From positions 1-64,000 of the forward strand of contig NZ_BMVE01000016.1 of NCBI RefSeq assembly GCF_014650555.1: 64,000 nucleotides of DNA, written 5' to 3'. Made by a program: the position numbers and the translations under genes. The notes below the pieces were generated by a model. That model was not told the origin of the DNA, searched no databases, and worked only from the letters and a program-made list of their open reading frames with translations. Source of the DNA: Streptomyces goshikiensis. GTDB taxonomy: Bacteria > Actinomycetota > Actinomycetes > Streptomycetales > Streptomycetaceae. This document shows positions 1 to 8,999 of this stretch, in pieces. The first letter of the stretch is position 1; each line of letters opens with the position of its first letter.

Positions 1-941
1 GTCGTCGTGATGAAGATGTCCGCCGTCTCCACCACATCGTCCAGCGTCGCGACCTGGTACCCGTCCATCGCCGCCTGGAGCGCGCAGATCGGGTCGATCT
101 CCGTCACGATGACCCGGGCACCCTGACCGCGCAGCGACTCCGCACAGCCCTTGCCGACATCGCCGTAACCGAACACCACCGCCACCTTGCCACCGATCAG
201 AACATCGGTCGCACGGTTGATGCCGTCGATCAGCGAGTGACGGCAGCCGTACTTGTTGTCGAACTTCGACTTCGTCACCGCGTCGTTCACGTTGATCGCC
301 GGGAACAGCAGGGTGCCCTCGGACATCATCTCGTAGAGACGGTGCACACCGGTGGTGGTCTCCTCGGTCACGCCGCGGATCTCGGCGGCCAGGGCCGTCC
401 AGTCGAGGGAGGAGTCCCGCAGGAGGGCCAGGACCAGGGCCATCTCCTCGTTGTCGGCGGTCGACGGGTCCGGGACGGAGCCGGCCTTGGCGTACTCGGC
501 GCCCTTGTGGACGAGGAGGGTGGCGTCACCGCCGTCGTCGAGGATCATGTTCGGGCCGGAGTGCCCGGGCCAGGTCAGCGCCTGCTCGGTGCACCACCAG
601 TACTCCTCCAGCGTCTCGCCCTTCCAGGCGAAGACGGGGATGCCGGCCGCGGCTATCGCGGCCGCGGCGTGGTCCTGGGTGGAGTAGATGTTGCACGACA
701 CCCACCGCACCTGCGCGCCCAGCGCGACCAGGGTCTCGATCAGCACCGCCGTCTGCACGGTCATGTGCAGGGAGCCGGTGATGCGGGCGCCGGCCAGCGG
801 CTGGGCCGCCGCGTACTCCCGGCGGATCGACATCAGACCCGGCATCTCGTGCTCGGCGAGGGTGATCTCCTTGCGGCCGAACTCCGCGAGGGCCAGGTCG
901 GCGACCTTGAAGTCGGTGAACTCAGCCGTGGGCGAGGGCAT
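1..941 (-). CDS. ahcY: Adenosylhomocysteinase (partial, C-terminus outside window)
   Basis: S-adenosylhomocysteine hydrolase, a cytosolic enzyme that cleaves SAH to adenosine and homocysteine and so relieves methyltransferase product inhibition. Reading leftward from ATG 941, the frame stays open to the window edge (313 codons). It contains the family signature INVNDAVTKSKFDN and the NAD-binding segment FGYGDVGKGCAESLRGQGA. The start is fixed by AGGAG seven bases upstream. It overlaps the end of metF by 20 nt, so the two are translationally linked. The full family length is about 470-490 residues, so roughly a third is missing here. The call is from direct recognition; the placement in a metH-metF-ahcY operon suggests SAM recycling for the methyltransferases of the adjacent cluster (inference). 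Confidence 0.95.
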   Translation of the reverse strand, partial: MPSPTAEFTDFKVADLALAEFGRKEITLAEHEMPGLMSIRREYAAAQPLAGARITGSLHMTVQTAVLIETLVALGAQVRWVSCNIYSTQDHAAAAIAAAGIPVFAWKGETLEEYWWCTEQALTWPGHSGPNMILDDGGDATLLVHKGAEYAKAGSVPDPSTADNEEMALVLALLRDSSLDWTALAAEIRGVTEETTTGVHRLYEMMSEGTLLFPAINVNDAVTKSKFDNKYGCRHSLIDGINRATDVLIGGKVAVVFGYGDVGKGCAESLRGQGARVIVTEIDPICALQAAMDGYQVATLDDVVETADIFITT

Positions 942-1821
942 GTGCGCTCCTTGATTCGATGATGTTCTGGTGGATCTCTAGCGTGGCGGTCGAGCGGTTG
1001 AGGGTGATGTAGTGCAGGCCCGGTGCGCCTTCGGCGAGGAGCCGGTCGGCCATCGCCGTGGCGTACTCGACGCCGATGCGGTGCCCGTCGGCCGGGTTGT
1101 CCTTCGCGGCTTCGAGCCGTCCGGCCAGCTCTTCGGGGAAGGCCGCGCCGCTGAGTTCGGCGAAGCGGCCGATCTGGCGGGCGTCGGTGGCGGGCATGAT
1201 CTCCGGGATGATCGGGGTGTCGCAGCCGGCGGCGGCCACCCGGTCGCGCAGCCGCAGGTAGTCCTCGACGTGGAAGAACATCTGGGTGATGGCGTAGTCG
1301 GCGCCCGCCCGGCACTTGGCGACGAAGTGCCGGATGTCGGTGTCCCAGTCGGGCGAGCGCGGGTGCATCTCGGGGAAGGCGGCGACCCCGACGCTGAAGT
1401 CGCCCGAGGCCCGGACCAGGGAGACCAGTTCGTCTGCATGGCGCAGGCCCTGGGGGTGCGCCGTCCAGGTGGCGTTCGGGTTGCCCGGCGGATCGCCGCG
1501 CAGGGCGAGTACGTCGCGCACGCCGGCGTCCGCGTACTGGCCGATGATGTGGCGCAGCTCGGCCACCGAGTGCCCGACGGCCGTCAGGTGCGCCACGGGC
1601 AGCAGGGTGGTCTCGGCGACCATCCGCTTGGTCACCTCGACGGTCCGGTCGCGCGAGGAACCGCCGGCCCCGTAGGTGACGGAGACGAACGACGGAGCCA
1701 TCGCCTCGATCCGGCGGATGGCGTTCCACAGGACGCGCTCGCCGGCGTCCGTCTTGGGCGGGAAGAACTCGAAGGAGAACGATCGCTGTCCGCTCGCCAG
1801 CAGTTCGCGCAGGCCGCTCAT
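922..1821 (-). CDS. metF: Methylenetetrahydrofolate reductase
   Basis: 5,10-methylene-THF reductase (299 aa), a FAD-dependent TIM-barrel enzyme that supplies 5-methyl-THF to methionine synthase. The sequence shows the N-terminal FSFEFFPPKTD (about residues 15-25), the SVTYGAGGSSRDRT segment, LALRGDPP (folate/FAD site) and the C-terminal ITLNRSTATLEI, all typical of bacterial MetF. The ATG at 1821 forms a 4-nt ATGA overlap with the metH stop, indicating coupling. The end runs 20 nt into ahcY. Length is normal for the family. Together with its neighbours it rebuilds methionine from homocysteine. Confidence 0.95.
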   Translation of the reverse strand: MSGLRELLASGQRSFSFEFFPPKTDAGERVLWNAIRRIEAMAPSFVSVTYGAGGSSRDRTVEVTKRMVAETTLLPVAHLTAVGHSVAELRHIIGQYADAGVRDVLALRGDPPGNPNATWTAHPQGLRHADELVSLVRASGDFSVGVAAFPEMHPRSPDWDTDIRHFVAKCRAGADYAITQMFFHVEDYLRLRDRVAAAGCDTPIIPEIMPATDARQIGRFAELSGAAFPEELAGRLEAAKDNPADGHRIGVEYATAMADRLLAEGAPGLHYITLNRSTATLEIHQNIIESRSAHALAHG

Positions 1822-4800
1822 CGTCTGACTCCCGTGTTGAAGTACGTGGCCTCGGGGTGGTGGACGACCATGGCGTCCGTGGACTGCTCGGGGTGGAGCT
1901 GGAACTCCTCGGAGAGCTGGACCCCGATCCGCTCCGGCCGGAGCAGGTCGGCGATCTTCGCCCGGTCCTCCAGGTCGGGGCAGGCGGGGTAGCCGAAGGA
2001 GTAGCGCCGGCCCTGGTATTCGGTGCGGAGCATGCCGCCCAGGTCGGCGGGGTCGTCGGAGCCGATGCCGAGTTCGGCGCGGACCCGGGCGTGCCAGTAC
2101 TCGGCGAGCGCCTCGGCGAGCTGGACGGACAGGCCGTGCAGCTCCAGGTAGTCGCGGTAGGAGTCGGCCTCGAAGAGCTTGGCGGTGGCCTCGCCGATGC
2201 GGTTTCCGACGGTGACGACCTGGAAGCCGATGACGTCGCTCTCGCCGGAGTCCGCGGAGCGGAAGTAGTCGGCGAGGCAGAGCCGCCGGGTGCGCTCCTG
2301 GCGGGGGAAGGTGAAGCGGGTCCGCTCGGAGCCGTTCTCGTCGAGGACGATCAGGTCCTCGCCCTTGGACACGCAGCGGAAGTAGCCGTGGACGACGGCG
2401 GCCTCCAGGAGGTTCTCGGTCCGCATCCGGTCCAGCCACATCCGCAGCCGCGGCCGGCCCTCGGTCTCGATCGTCTCGCGGCCCAGGCCCCACTGGCCCT
2501 TGAAGAGGGCGGCCTCGTCGAGCCAGGAGGCGTAGTCCTTGAGCGGGATGCCCTTGACGACGCGGGTGCCCCAGAACGGCGGGGTGGGGACCGGGTTGTC
2601 GACGGAGACGTCGGAGCGCGCCGGTACGTCCTGCTCGGGGAGGTCCGGGAGGGGTACGGACCGCCGGGCGACGCGGCGCTGTTTGAGGGGCGGGAGTTCG
2701 GCGCCGGGTACACCGCGTTTGACGGCCATCAGGGTGTCCATCAGGCGCAGGCCCTCGAAGGCGTCGCGGGCGTAGCGGACCTCGCCCTGGTAGATCTCGT
2801 GGAGGTCCTGTTCGACGTAGGCGCGGGTCAGGGCGGCGCCGCCGAGGATCACCGGGTAGCGCTCGGCCAGTCCCCGGGTGTTGAGCTCCTCCAGGTTCTC
2901 CTTCATGATCACGGTCGACTTCACGAGCAGCCCCGACATGCCGATGACGTCGGCCTTGTGCTGTTCGGCGGCTTCGAGGATCGCGGAGACGGGCTGTTTG
3001 ATGCCGATGTTGGCGACGTTGTAGCCGTTGTTGGACAGGATGATGTCGACGAGGTTCTTGCCGATGTCGTGGACGTCGCCGCGGACGGTGGCGAGCACGA
3101 TCGTGCCCTTGCCGTCCGCGTCGGTCTTCTCCATGTGCGGTTCGAGGTGGGCGACGGCCGTCTTCATGACCTCCGCCGACTGGAGGACGAAGGGGAGCTG
3201 CATCTGGCCGGAGCCGAAGAGCTCGCCGACGACCTTCATGCCCTCCAGGAGGGTGTCGTTGACGATGTCGAGGGCCGGGCGGGTCTGGAGCGCCTCGTCG
3301 AGGTCGGCCTCCAGGCCGTTCTTCTCCCCGTCGATGATCCGGCGGCGCAGGCGTTCCTCCAGGGGCAGCGCCATCAGTTCCTCGGCGCGGCCGGCCTTCA
3401 GTGACTTGGTGTTGACACCCTCGAAGAGGGCCATAAGCTTCTGGAGGGGGTCGTAGCCCTCCGCCCGCCGGTCGTAGATCAGGTCGAGGGCGGTGCCCAC
3501 CTGCTCCTCGTCGAAGCGGGCGATGGGGAGGATCTTGCTGGCGTGGACGATCGCGGAGTCCAGGCCGGCCTTGACGCACTCGTCGAGGAAGACGGAGTTG
3601 AGGAGGATACGGGCGGCCGGGTTGAGGCCGAAGGAGATGTTCGAGAGGCCGAGGGTGGTCTGGACGTCCGGGTGGCGGCGCTTGAGCTCGCGGATCGCCC
3701 CGATCGTGGCGATGCCGTCGCCCCGCGACTCCTCCTGGCCGGTGCAGATGGTGAAGGTGAGCGTGTCGATGAGGATGTCGGATTCGAGGATGCCCCAGTT
3801 CTCGGTGAGGTCCTCGATCAGCCGCTCCGCGATCTCCACCTTGTGCTCGACGGTACGGGCCTGTCCCTCCTCGTCGATGGTCAGCGCGATCAGCGCGGCG
3901 CCGTGCTCCCGCGCCAGCCGGGTGACCTTGGCGAAGCGCGAGTCAGGGCCGTCGCCGTCCTCGTAGTTGACGGAGTTGATGACGGCGCGGCCGCCGAGCT
4001 TCTCCAGGCCCGCCTGGATGACGGGAACCTCGGTGGAGTCCAGGACGATCGGCAGCGTGGAGGCGGTGGCGAACCGGCCGGCGAGTTCCGCCATGTCGGC
4101 GACGCCGTCCCGCCCGACGTAGTCCACGCACAGGTCCAGCATGTGCGCGCCCTCGCTGATCTGGTCCCGGACCATCTCCACGCAGTCGTCCCAGCGGGCC
4201 TCCAGCATGGCCTCGCGGAACTGCTTCGACCCGTTGGCGTTCGTCCGCTCGCCGATCGCCATGTACGAGGTGTCCTGCCGGAACGGGACCGTCTGGTACA
4301 GCGAGGCCGCACCGGGCTCCGGGCTCGGTTCGCGCACCGCCGGGGCCAGCCCGCGGACCCGCTCGACGACCTGGCGCAGGTGCTCCGGGGTGGTGCCGCA
4401 GCAGCCGCCGACCAGGGAGAGACCGTACTCGCGGACGAAGGACTCCTGGGCGTCGGCGAGCTCGCTCGCCGACAGCGGGTAGTGCGCGCCGTCCTTCGTC
4501 AGCACCGGCAGGCCGGCGTTCGGCATGCAGGACAGCGGGATCCGGGAGTTGCGGGCGAGGTAGCGCAGGTGCTCGCTCATCTCCGCGGGGCCGGTGGCGC
4601 AGTTCAGCCCGATCATGTCGATGCCGAGGGGTTCGAGGGCGGTGAGGGCCGCGCCGATCTCGGAGCCCAGCAGCATGGTGCCGGTGGTCTCGACGGTGAC
4701 CGAGCAGATCAGCGGGACCGAGAGGCCGAGGGCCTCCATCGCCCGCCGGGCGCCGATGACGGAGGACTTGGTCTGGAGGAGGTCCTGGGTGGTCTCCACC

Positions 4801-5309
4801 AGCAGCGCGTCCGCGCCGCCCGTCAGGAGCCCCTCCGCGTTCGCCTGGTAGGCGTCGCGGATCGTCGCGTAGTCGATGTGGCCGAGGGTGGGGAGCTTGG
4901 TGCCGGGGCCCATCGAGCCGAGGACCCAGCGCTGCTGCCCGGTGGCGGCGGTGAACTCGTCCGCGGCCTCGCGGGCAATCCGCGCGCCCGCCTCCGACAG
5001 CTCGAAGTTGCGCTCCGCGATGTCGTACTCGGCGAGGGCGGCGAAGTTCGCGCCGAAGGTATTGGTCTCGACGCAGTCCACGCCGACGGAGAAATACGCC
5101 TCGTGGACCGTCCGGACGATATCGGGGCGGGTGACGTTCAGAATCTCGTTGCAGCCTTCGAGGTTCTGGAAATCATCGAGGGTGGGGTCCTGCGCCTGGA
5201 GCATGGTGCCCATGGCGCCGTCGGCGACCACCACACGGGTCGCGAGCGCCTCACGGAGGGCATTGGAGCGGTTCCGGCTGTCACCGGAAAGGGTTGGCAG
5301 CGAGGCCAT
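1818..5309 (-). CDS. metH: Cobalamin-dependent methionine synthase
   Basis: MetH (1163 aa) transfers the methyl group of 5-methyl-THF to homocysteine through cobalamin. Visible modules in order: homocysteine-binding barrel with VVADGAMGTMLQ near the start and the zinc ligands in GGCCGTTPEHL (about residue 310); folate-binding domain containing TNANGSKQFREA; cobalamin cap and Rossmann domains with the DxHxxG motif in VRGDVHDIGKNLVD; and the C-terminal SAM-dependent reactivation domain. The start at 5309 (MASLPTLSG) is preceded by AGGAG at six bases. A TTG 18 nt upstream would overlap that site and is less likely. It is the first gene of the metH-metF-ahcY operon. Only 56 bp separate it from the upstream ketosynthase-like gene, so co-transcription with the cluster is possible. 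Confidence 0.95.
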   Translation of the reverse strand: MASLPTLSGDSRNRSNALREALATRVVVADGAMGTMLQAQDPTLDDFQNLEGCNEILNVTRPDIVRTVHEAYFSVGVDCVETNTFGANFAALAEYDIAERNFELSEAGARIAREAADEFTAATGQQRWVLGSMGPGTKLPTLGHIDYATIRDAYQANAEGLLTGGADALLVETTQDLLQTKSSVIGARRAMEALGLSVPLICSVTVETTGTMLLGSEIGAALTALEPLGIDMIGLNCATGPAEMSEHLRYLARNSRIPLSCMPNAGLPVLTKDGAHYPLSASELADAQESFVREYGLSLVGGCCGTTPEHLRQVVERVRGLAPAVREPSPEPGAASLYQTVPFRQDTSYMAIGERTNANGSKQFREAMLEARWDDCVEMVRDQISEGAHMLDLCVDYVGRDGVADMAELAGRFATASTLPIVLDSTEVPVIQAGLEKLGGRAVINSVNYEDGDGPDSRFAKVTRLAREHGAALIALTIDEEGQARTVEHKVEIAERLIEDLTENWGILESDILIDTLTFTICTGQEESRGDGIATIGAIRELKRRHPDVQTTLGLSNISFGLNPAARILLNSVFLDECVKAGLDSAIVHASKILPIARFDEEQVGTALDLIYDRRAEGYDPLQKLMALFEGVNTKSLKAGRAEELMALPLEERLRRRIIDGEKNGLEADLDEALQTRPALDIVNDTLLEGMKVVGELFGSGQMQLPFVLQSAEVMKTAVAHLEPHMEKTDADGKGTIVLATVRGDVHDIGKNLVDIILSNNGYNVANIGIKQPVSAILEAAEQHKADVIGMSGLLVKSTVIMKENLEELNTRGLAERYPVILGGAALTRAYVEQDLHEIYQGEVRYARDAFEGLRLMDTLMAVKRGVPGAELPPLKQRRVARRSVPLPDLPEQDVPARSDVSVDNPVPTPPFWGTRVVKGIPLKDYASWLDEAALFKGQWGLGRETIETEGRPRLRMWLDRMRTENLLEAAVVHGYFRCVSKGEDLIVLDENGSERTRFTFPRQERTRRLCLADYFRSADSGESDVIGFQVVTVGNRIGEATAKLFEADSYRDYLELHGLSVQLAEALAEYWHARVRAELGIGSDDPADLGGMLRTEYQGRRYSFGYPACPDLEDRAKIADLLRPERIGVQLSEEFQLHPEQSTDAMVVHHPEATYFNTGVRR

Positions 5310-5365
5310 GGAAAAGCTCCTGTTCAACGAGAGGGCCGCTCAATGTGAAAGAACGTCGAATACCG

Positions 5366-6685
5366 TCAGTCCACGGCGCGGACCACCACGGCCGAGTTGA
5401 AGCCGCCGTGACCGCGCGCCAGGACCAGCGCGGTGCGCACCTCGGCGGTGCGCGGCCGGGGTCCGATCAGGTCCAGCTGGTACGCGTCGGACAGCCTCAC
5501 GTTGACCGTGGGCGGGATCAGGCCCTCCTCGATGGCCAGCAGCGCGGCCGCCAGGTCGAGCGGGGCGGCGCCCGAACACAGCCGGCCCGTCATCGTCTTG
5601 GGCGCGGTGACCGCGACGCCGCAGGGGCCGAACACCGCGGTGATGGCCTCGGCCTCGATCCGGTCCAGCTCGGGGATGGCGGCCGCGTCGGCGAAGACCA
5701 CGTCCACGTCGCCGGGTACGGCTCCCGCGTCGGCCAGGGCCAGCTCGATCGCCCGGCGCAGGCCCGGCTCGCGCCCGCTGCCGGGCCGGGGGTCGGACGC
5801 CGCTCCGTAGCCGGAGATCTCCCCGTAGACGCGGGCGCCGCGCGCCCGGGCCGCCGCGGCGGACTCCAGGATCAAGATCGCGCCGCCCTCACCGGGGACG
5901 TGTCCGGCTGCCTCGGCGTCGAAGGGGAGGTAGGCGCGGGTGGGCTCCGCGCTGCCGCTCAGCCGGCCGCTGACGAGCTGGACGCCCCAGCCCCAGGGGC
6001 TGAGCGAGGCGTCCACGGCGCCGGAGACGACCAGGCCGGCGCCCTCACGGATGCGGCGGCGGGCCTGCGCGACGGCGTCGAGCCCGCTCGCCGCGCAGAC
6101 CGCGGCGCCGCCGGCGTCCAGCCCGCCGAGGTCGAGCGCGCCGAGCTCCTCGGGGTCCACGCCCGCGTCGGCGAGCGCCCAGCCTGCGGCGACGAGCGTG
6201 ATCCGGGGCATCCGGCCGCTCTGCGCCAGCAGCCGGCTCGGCAGTACCCGGCTCGGCGGCCGCCCCTCGGCGGCGAGGCCGGGGACCTGGCCGGCGAGGG
6301 TCACCGGGTACGGGGAGGGGTCGAAGCCGGTGATCCGGCCGATGCCGTTCGTACCGGTGCGGGTCGCGGCCCAGAAGCCGTCCGCGCCGAGTCCGTTGGG
6401 GGCGGCGACGCCCAGGCCGGTCACGACCACCGAGGTGGCCGTGCCGCGTTCCGCCCGGGACGCGGCGGCCGGGTGGCACAGGGGGATCCGGCCCAGCCGT
6501 CGCCGGCAGCCGGGGCCGTGGTGGAAGGCCGGGCGCGAACGTCCGGCGGGCCGTAAGCGGGATCGCGTTCCGGGCCGGGAGTGGGCGGATTCGCGGTCGG
6601 CGGGACGCCGCGATCCGGTGAAGGGTTTCACGGCACCGATTGCCGGTGGGGGGTCCGTCCGGACCACTGTCAGCGTGCCGTGCAT
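5366..6685 (-). CDS. Chain-length-factor-like ketosynthase, internally shortened
   Basis: The protein (439 aa from ATG 6685) resembles the beta subunit (KSbeta/CLF) of type II polyketide synthases: VVVTGLGVAAPNGLG, DAVAQARR, VVSGAVDASLSPWGWG, RAYLPFD, GHVPGEGGAILILE, PKTMTGRLCSG and RTALVLARGHGGFNSA. Two oddities stand out. About 50 residues expected between the DPEEL segment and GLDAVAQARR are missing in frame, removing the region around the active-site Gln/Cys. The N-terminus also carries an Arg-rich extension of roughly 80 residues before the first ketosynthase strand. The start is chosen on a strong AAGGAGAGG-type site; a later GTG just before the VVVTGLG segment lacks one. No KSalpha, cyclase or type II PKS ACP lies nearby, so the gene may be a remnant or a repurposed protein. 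Confidence 0.7.
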   Translation of the reverse strand: MHGTLTVVRTDPPPAIGAVKPFTGSRRPADRESAHSRPGTRSRLRPAGRSRPAFHHGPGCRRRLGRIPLCHPAAASRAERGTATSVVVTGLGVAAPNGLGADGFWAATRTGTNGIGRITGFDPSPYPVTLAGQVPGLAAEGRPPSRVLPSRLLAQSGRMPRITLVAAGWALADAGVDPEELGALDLGGLDAGGAAVCAASGLDAVAQARRRIREGAGLVVSGAVDASLSPWGWGVQLVSGRLSGSAEPTRAYLPFDAEAAGHVPGEGGAILILESAAAARARGARVYGEISGYGAASDPRPGSGREPGLRRAIELALADAGAVPGDVDVVFADAAAIPELDRIEAEAITAVFGPCGVAVTAPKTMTGRLCSGAAPLDLAAALLAIEEGLIPPTVNVRLSDAYQLDLIGPRPRTAEVRTALVLARGHGGFNSAVVVRAVD

Positions 6686-6851
6686 ACCTTCCCTCTCCTT
6701 TGACCCACCGCGAAAAGAATGCCGGAGCACGATGTACAGCGTGTTCCGTCACGGGCCGCGGTTCAATACGGGGCCGTGCAGAACTCGGTCAGGTTTCCGT
6801 AAGGCCATTGCATACGTGTCGGGTTCAGTTCAGGAGAAGTCCAGGGGAATG

Positions 6852-7886
6852 TCAGATGTCGAGCAGGGCGCGGCGGTAGCCCTCGGCGAGTTCCTTGAAC
6901 GCGGCCTCGAAATCCGGGCCGGGCGTACACCGCAGGTCCCGCCAGACCGGGTCGCTGTCGAACCAGTGATCGCTCGTCAGCATGTCGAGCCCCTGGGCCG
7001 CGATGCCCCGGGCGGCGAGCAGCTCGCGGGCGCGCACCGCCGTGAGGTCCTCGGCGGCCGGGTCCGCCGCCGGGCCCGCGACGGCGGCGACCGCGCCGAG
7101 CAGGGTGCGTACGGTGACGGGCACGGGGTGGGCGGCGTGGTAGACGGACGCCGTCAGGTCCCCGGCCGGGGCGAGGCCGGCGCCGAGCAGGAGCCGGGCC
7201 AGGTCCTGCGCGGTGATGACGGACGTACGGGCGGCCCAGCCCTCGACGGTGCCCGGCAGGGCCCGCAGGATCCGGGCCAGGCCCGGGACCACCCAGCGGT
7301 CGCCGTCGCCGAGGACGAGGTGCGGGCGCAGGACGACCCCGCCCGCCGCGAGGACGGCGTCCTCGGCGTGGGCGCGCGAGCCCGAGGTGGGCGAGCCCGG
7401 GTTGCGGACGAGGTCCTCGGGCCGGGCGGCGCGGAAGGCGCCGCGGCCGTACACGGAGGCGGTGCTGAGGTAGACGACGCGGGAGACCCCGGCGCGCCGG
7501 GCCTCGGCCATCAGGGCGGCCGTACCGCGGGCGTTGACGGCCTCGTTGGCCTCGGGGGTGCCGCCGATCTGCGAGGCGCAGTGCAGCAGTACGTCGACCC
7601 CCTCGCAGACGCCCCGCAGCGAGCCGGGGTCCGAGAGGTCGGCGCGCACGGTCCGGTGGCCGGGGACCACGGCGCCGGGGCCGTGGCCGTGGCCAAAGCC
7701 GGAGCCAGAGCCGGGGCCGGCCGTGGCGGGGTCAGGGCCGGCCGTGGCGGGGCCGGCCGCGGCCGCGCCGGCCGGCGGTCTTCGGTGGGACATCAGCCGC
7801 AGGGACAGGCCGCCCCGGCGCTCGGCCTCGCGGGCGACGTGTCCGCCGATGAATCCGGCCGCTCCCGTGATCATGATGGTGGGCAC
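6852..7886 (-). CDS. NAD-dependent epimerase/dehydratase-family protein
   Basis: Extended short-chain dehydrogenase fold (344 aa). The N-terminal GAAGFIGG dinucleotide-binding glycine motif (residues about 8-15) and VVYLSTASVYG are clear. The usual YxxxK catalytic pair is replaced by TSGSR, so the classical proton-relay Tyr and Lys are absent. A low-complexity Gly/Ala/Pro/His stretch (about residues 37-70) is inserted after the first beta-alpha unit. It lies 31 bp downstream of an AfsA-type gene in the same direction. Reductases and epimerase-like genes are common partners of AfsA in butyrolactone biosynthesis, so a role in GBL maturation is plausible (inference). Substrate unknown. Confidence 0.7.
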   Translation of the reverse strand: MPTIMITGAAGFIGGHVAREAERRGGLSLRLMSHRRPPAGAAAAGPATAGPDPATAGPGSGSGFGHGHGPGAVVPGHRTVRADLSDPGSLRGVCEGVDVLLHCASQIGGTPEANEAVNARGTAALMAEARRAGVSRVVYLSTASVYGRGAFRAARPEDLVRNPGSPTSGSRAHAEDAVLAAGGVVLRPHLVLGDGDRWVVPGLARILRALPGTVEGWAARTSVITAQDLARLLLGAGLAPAGDLTASVYHAAHPVPVTVRTLLGAVAAVAGPAADPAAEDLTAVRARELLAARGIAAQGLDMLTSDHWFDSDPVWRDLRCTPGPDFEAAFKELAEGYRRALLDI

Positions 7887-7917
7887 GCGCGCTCTCCCGG
7901 TGGTGGTGATGGCGGGC

Positions 7918-8889
7918 TCAGCCCGCGCTGGGGCGCAGGGTGAGGTCGGCGGTGAAGACCGGCCGGTCCTGCTGGGTGCCGACGACGTGGACGGCGATGT
8001 CCCCCGCCGCGTCGGGGCGTTCGGCGCGGGCCTCGATCCAGCAGGGGGCGTCGAGTTCGGCGTACCGCTCGAAGGTGCTCGCCATGCCGAGGACGAGGGC
8101 GTCCGGCAGTCCGGTGACGGCGTGGGCGGCCTGGCGGGCCGACTCCAGCAGCACCATGCCGGGGACGTGGTCGACGGGGTGGTCGAAGAAGATCGGGTGC
8201 TCGGTGTCGACCCGGAGCTCCCACCGGTCGCCCGGACCCGCCGGGGCGGGGGCGAGGACGACGTTGCCGGGGGCGGAGGACCTGCCGACCACGGCCGGGT
8301 CGACGGCCGGCGGCGGGGTGCGGTCCGAGGTGGTGGGGCGCTCGCCGCGCAGCCGCCGGTGCACGGCCGGGCTGGTGCAGCTGAAGGCGGCGGAGGCGGT
8401 GGCGAGCGGCACTCCGTCGCGCCACACCGAGACCTCGTAGCGCATGCTCGCGATGGTGCGGCCGCGGCGGACGACGTCGCGGCACACGGTGCGCAGTTCG
8501 ACCTCGGTGGGCACGGGGCTCGCCACGAGCGCCTCGGGGGTGGCTATGAAGGACATGTCCCACATCAGGAACTGGTGCCCGAAGGGGACCCCGTACTCGG
8601 AGTGCGCGAGTAAGGCCCCGGTCTGGCGGACCGACTCGATCAGCAGCAGCGGGTCCTGGTAGCCGCCGGCCGGGGCGAAGAGGGAGTGGCCGCGCGGCCA
8701 CTGCGCCCGCACGACGTAGGAGTCGCTCTGGTCGCGGCCGGCGAGCGGGTCGGGTCCCCAGCCGGTCAGCAGTACTTCGCTGACGGCCGCGCGGTGCACG
8801 TACTCCCGGGGCACCGTGGTGGTGAGCAGGCAGTTCGCCGCCGGAGCGCTGTGGTGGGCGGGGATACGGAGAGCGGTGAGGGACGACAT
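7918..8889 (-). CDS. AfsA-family gamma-butyrolactone synthase (copy 1)
   Basis: A-factor biosynthesis hotdog-repeat protein (323 aa). In this family AfsA joins a beta-ketoacyl chain from ACP to dihydroxyacetone phosphate, starting signalling butyrolactone synthesis. Two related repeats are visible: VPREYVHRAAVSEVLLTGW then QWPRGHS with LIESVRQTGALLAHSEYGVPFG, and later HPIFFDHPVDHVPGMVLLESARQAAH. The HxxDHxPGMVL(L/V)E pattern recurs in copy 2 at 57606-58583. The start at 8889 has AGGAG seven bases upstream. An ARE-like site sits 94 bp upstream (8977-8999), suggesting control by a GBL receptor. It probably forms an operon with the epimerase-like gene. Confidence 0.85.
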   Translation of the reverse strand: MSSLTALRIPAHHSAPAANCLLTTTVPREYVHRAAVSEVLLTGWGPDPLAGRDQSDSYVVRAQWPRGHSLFAPAGGYQDPLLLIESVRQTGALLAHSEYGVPFGHQFLMWDMSFIATPEALVASPVPTEVELRTVCRDVVRRGRTIASMRYEVSVWRDGVPLATASAAFSCTSPAVHRRLRGERPTTSDRTPPPAVDPAVVGRSSAPGNVVLAPAPAGPGDRWELRVDTEHPIFFDHPVDHVPGMVLLESARQAAHAVTGLPDALVLGMASTFERYAELDAPCWIEARAERPDAAGDIAVHVVGTQQDRPVFTADLTLRPSAG

Positions 8890-8976
8890 GCGCTGTACTC
8901 CTGTTCTGCTTGAAGAGCAGGGGTGAGCCACGCACACGTCGGCAGCCCCCCGCTGTGATCGCTTGCAGACCTCTAA

Positions 8977-8999
8977 GATACAGACAGGTCGGTTCTTTT
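8977..8999. promoter_or_regulatory. ARE-like operator upstream of afsA copy 1
   Basis: Contains GACAGGTCGGTT at 8983-8994, identical to the core at 10240-10251 just upstream of the TetR gene at 10282. The half-sites resemble the AAACC/GGTT arms of autoregulatory elements bound by GBL receptors. The assignment is by pattern and repetition only. Confidence 0.5.

Noticed and set aside
1829..3579. Minus-strand frame running through metH and into metF
   Set aside because: Only the part after 1821 (metF) has family motifs; upstream is an out-of-frame reading of metH with Arg/Pro-rich nonsense.
3543..5348. Long plus-strand open frame opposite metH
   Set aside because: It is a shadow of metH in high-GC DNA: composition follows the opposite-strand codon bias and no domain is recognisable.
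5310..5365. SAM or cobalamin riboswitch ahead of metH
   Set aside because: The gap is only 56 bp, too short for a B12 box structure, and no conserved core is visible.
5366..6685. Type II aromatic polyketide cluster
   Set aside because: Only a shortened KSbeta-like gene is present; KSalpha, cyclase and aromatase are missing.
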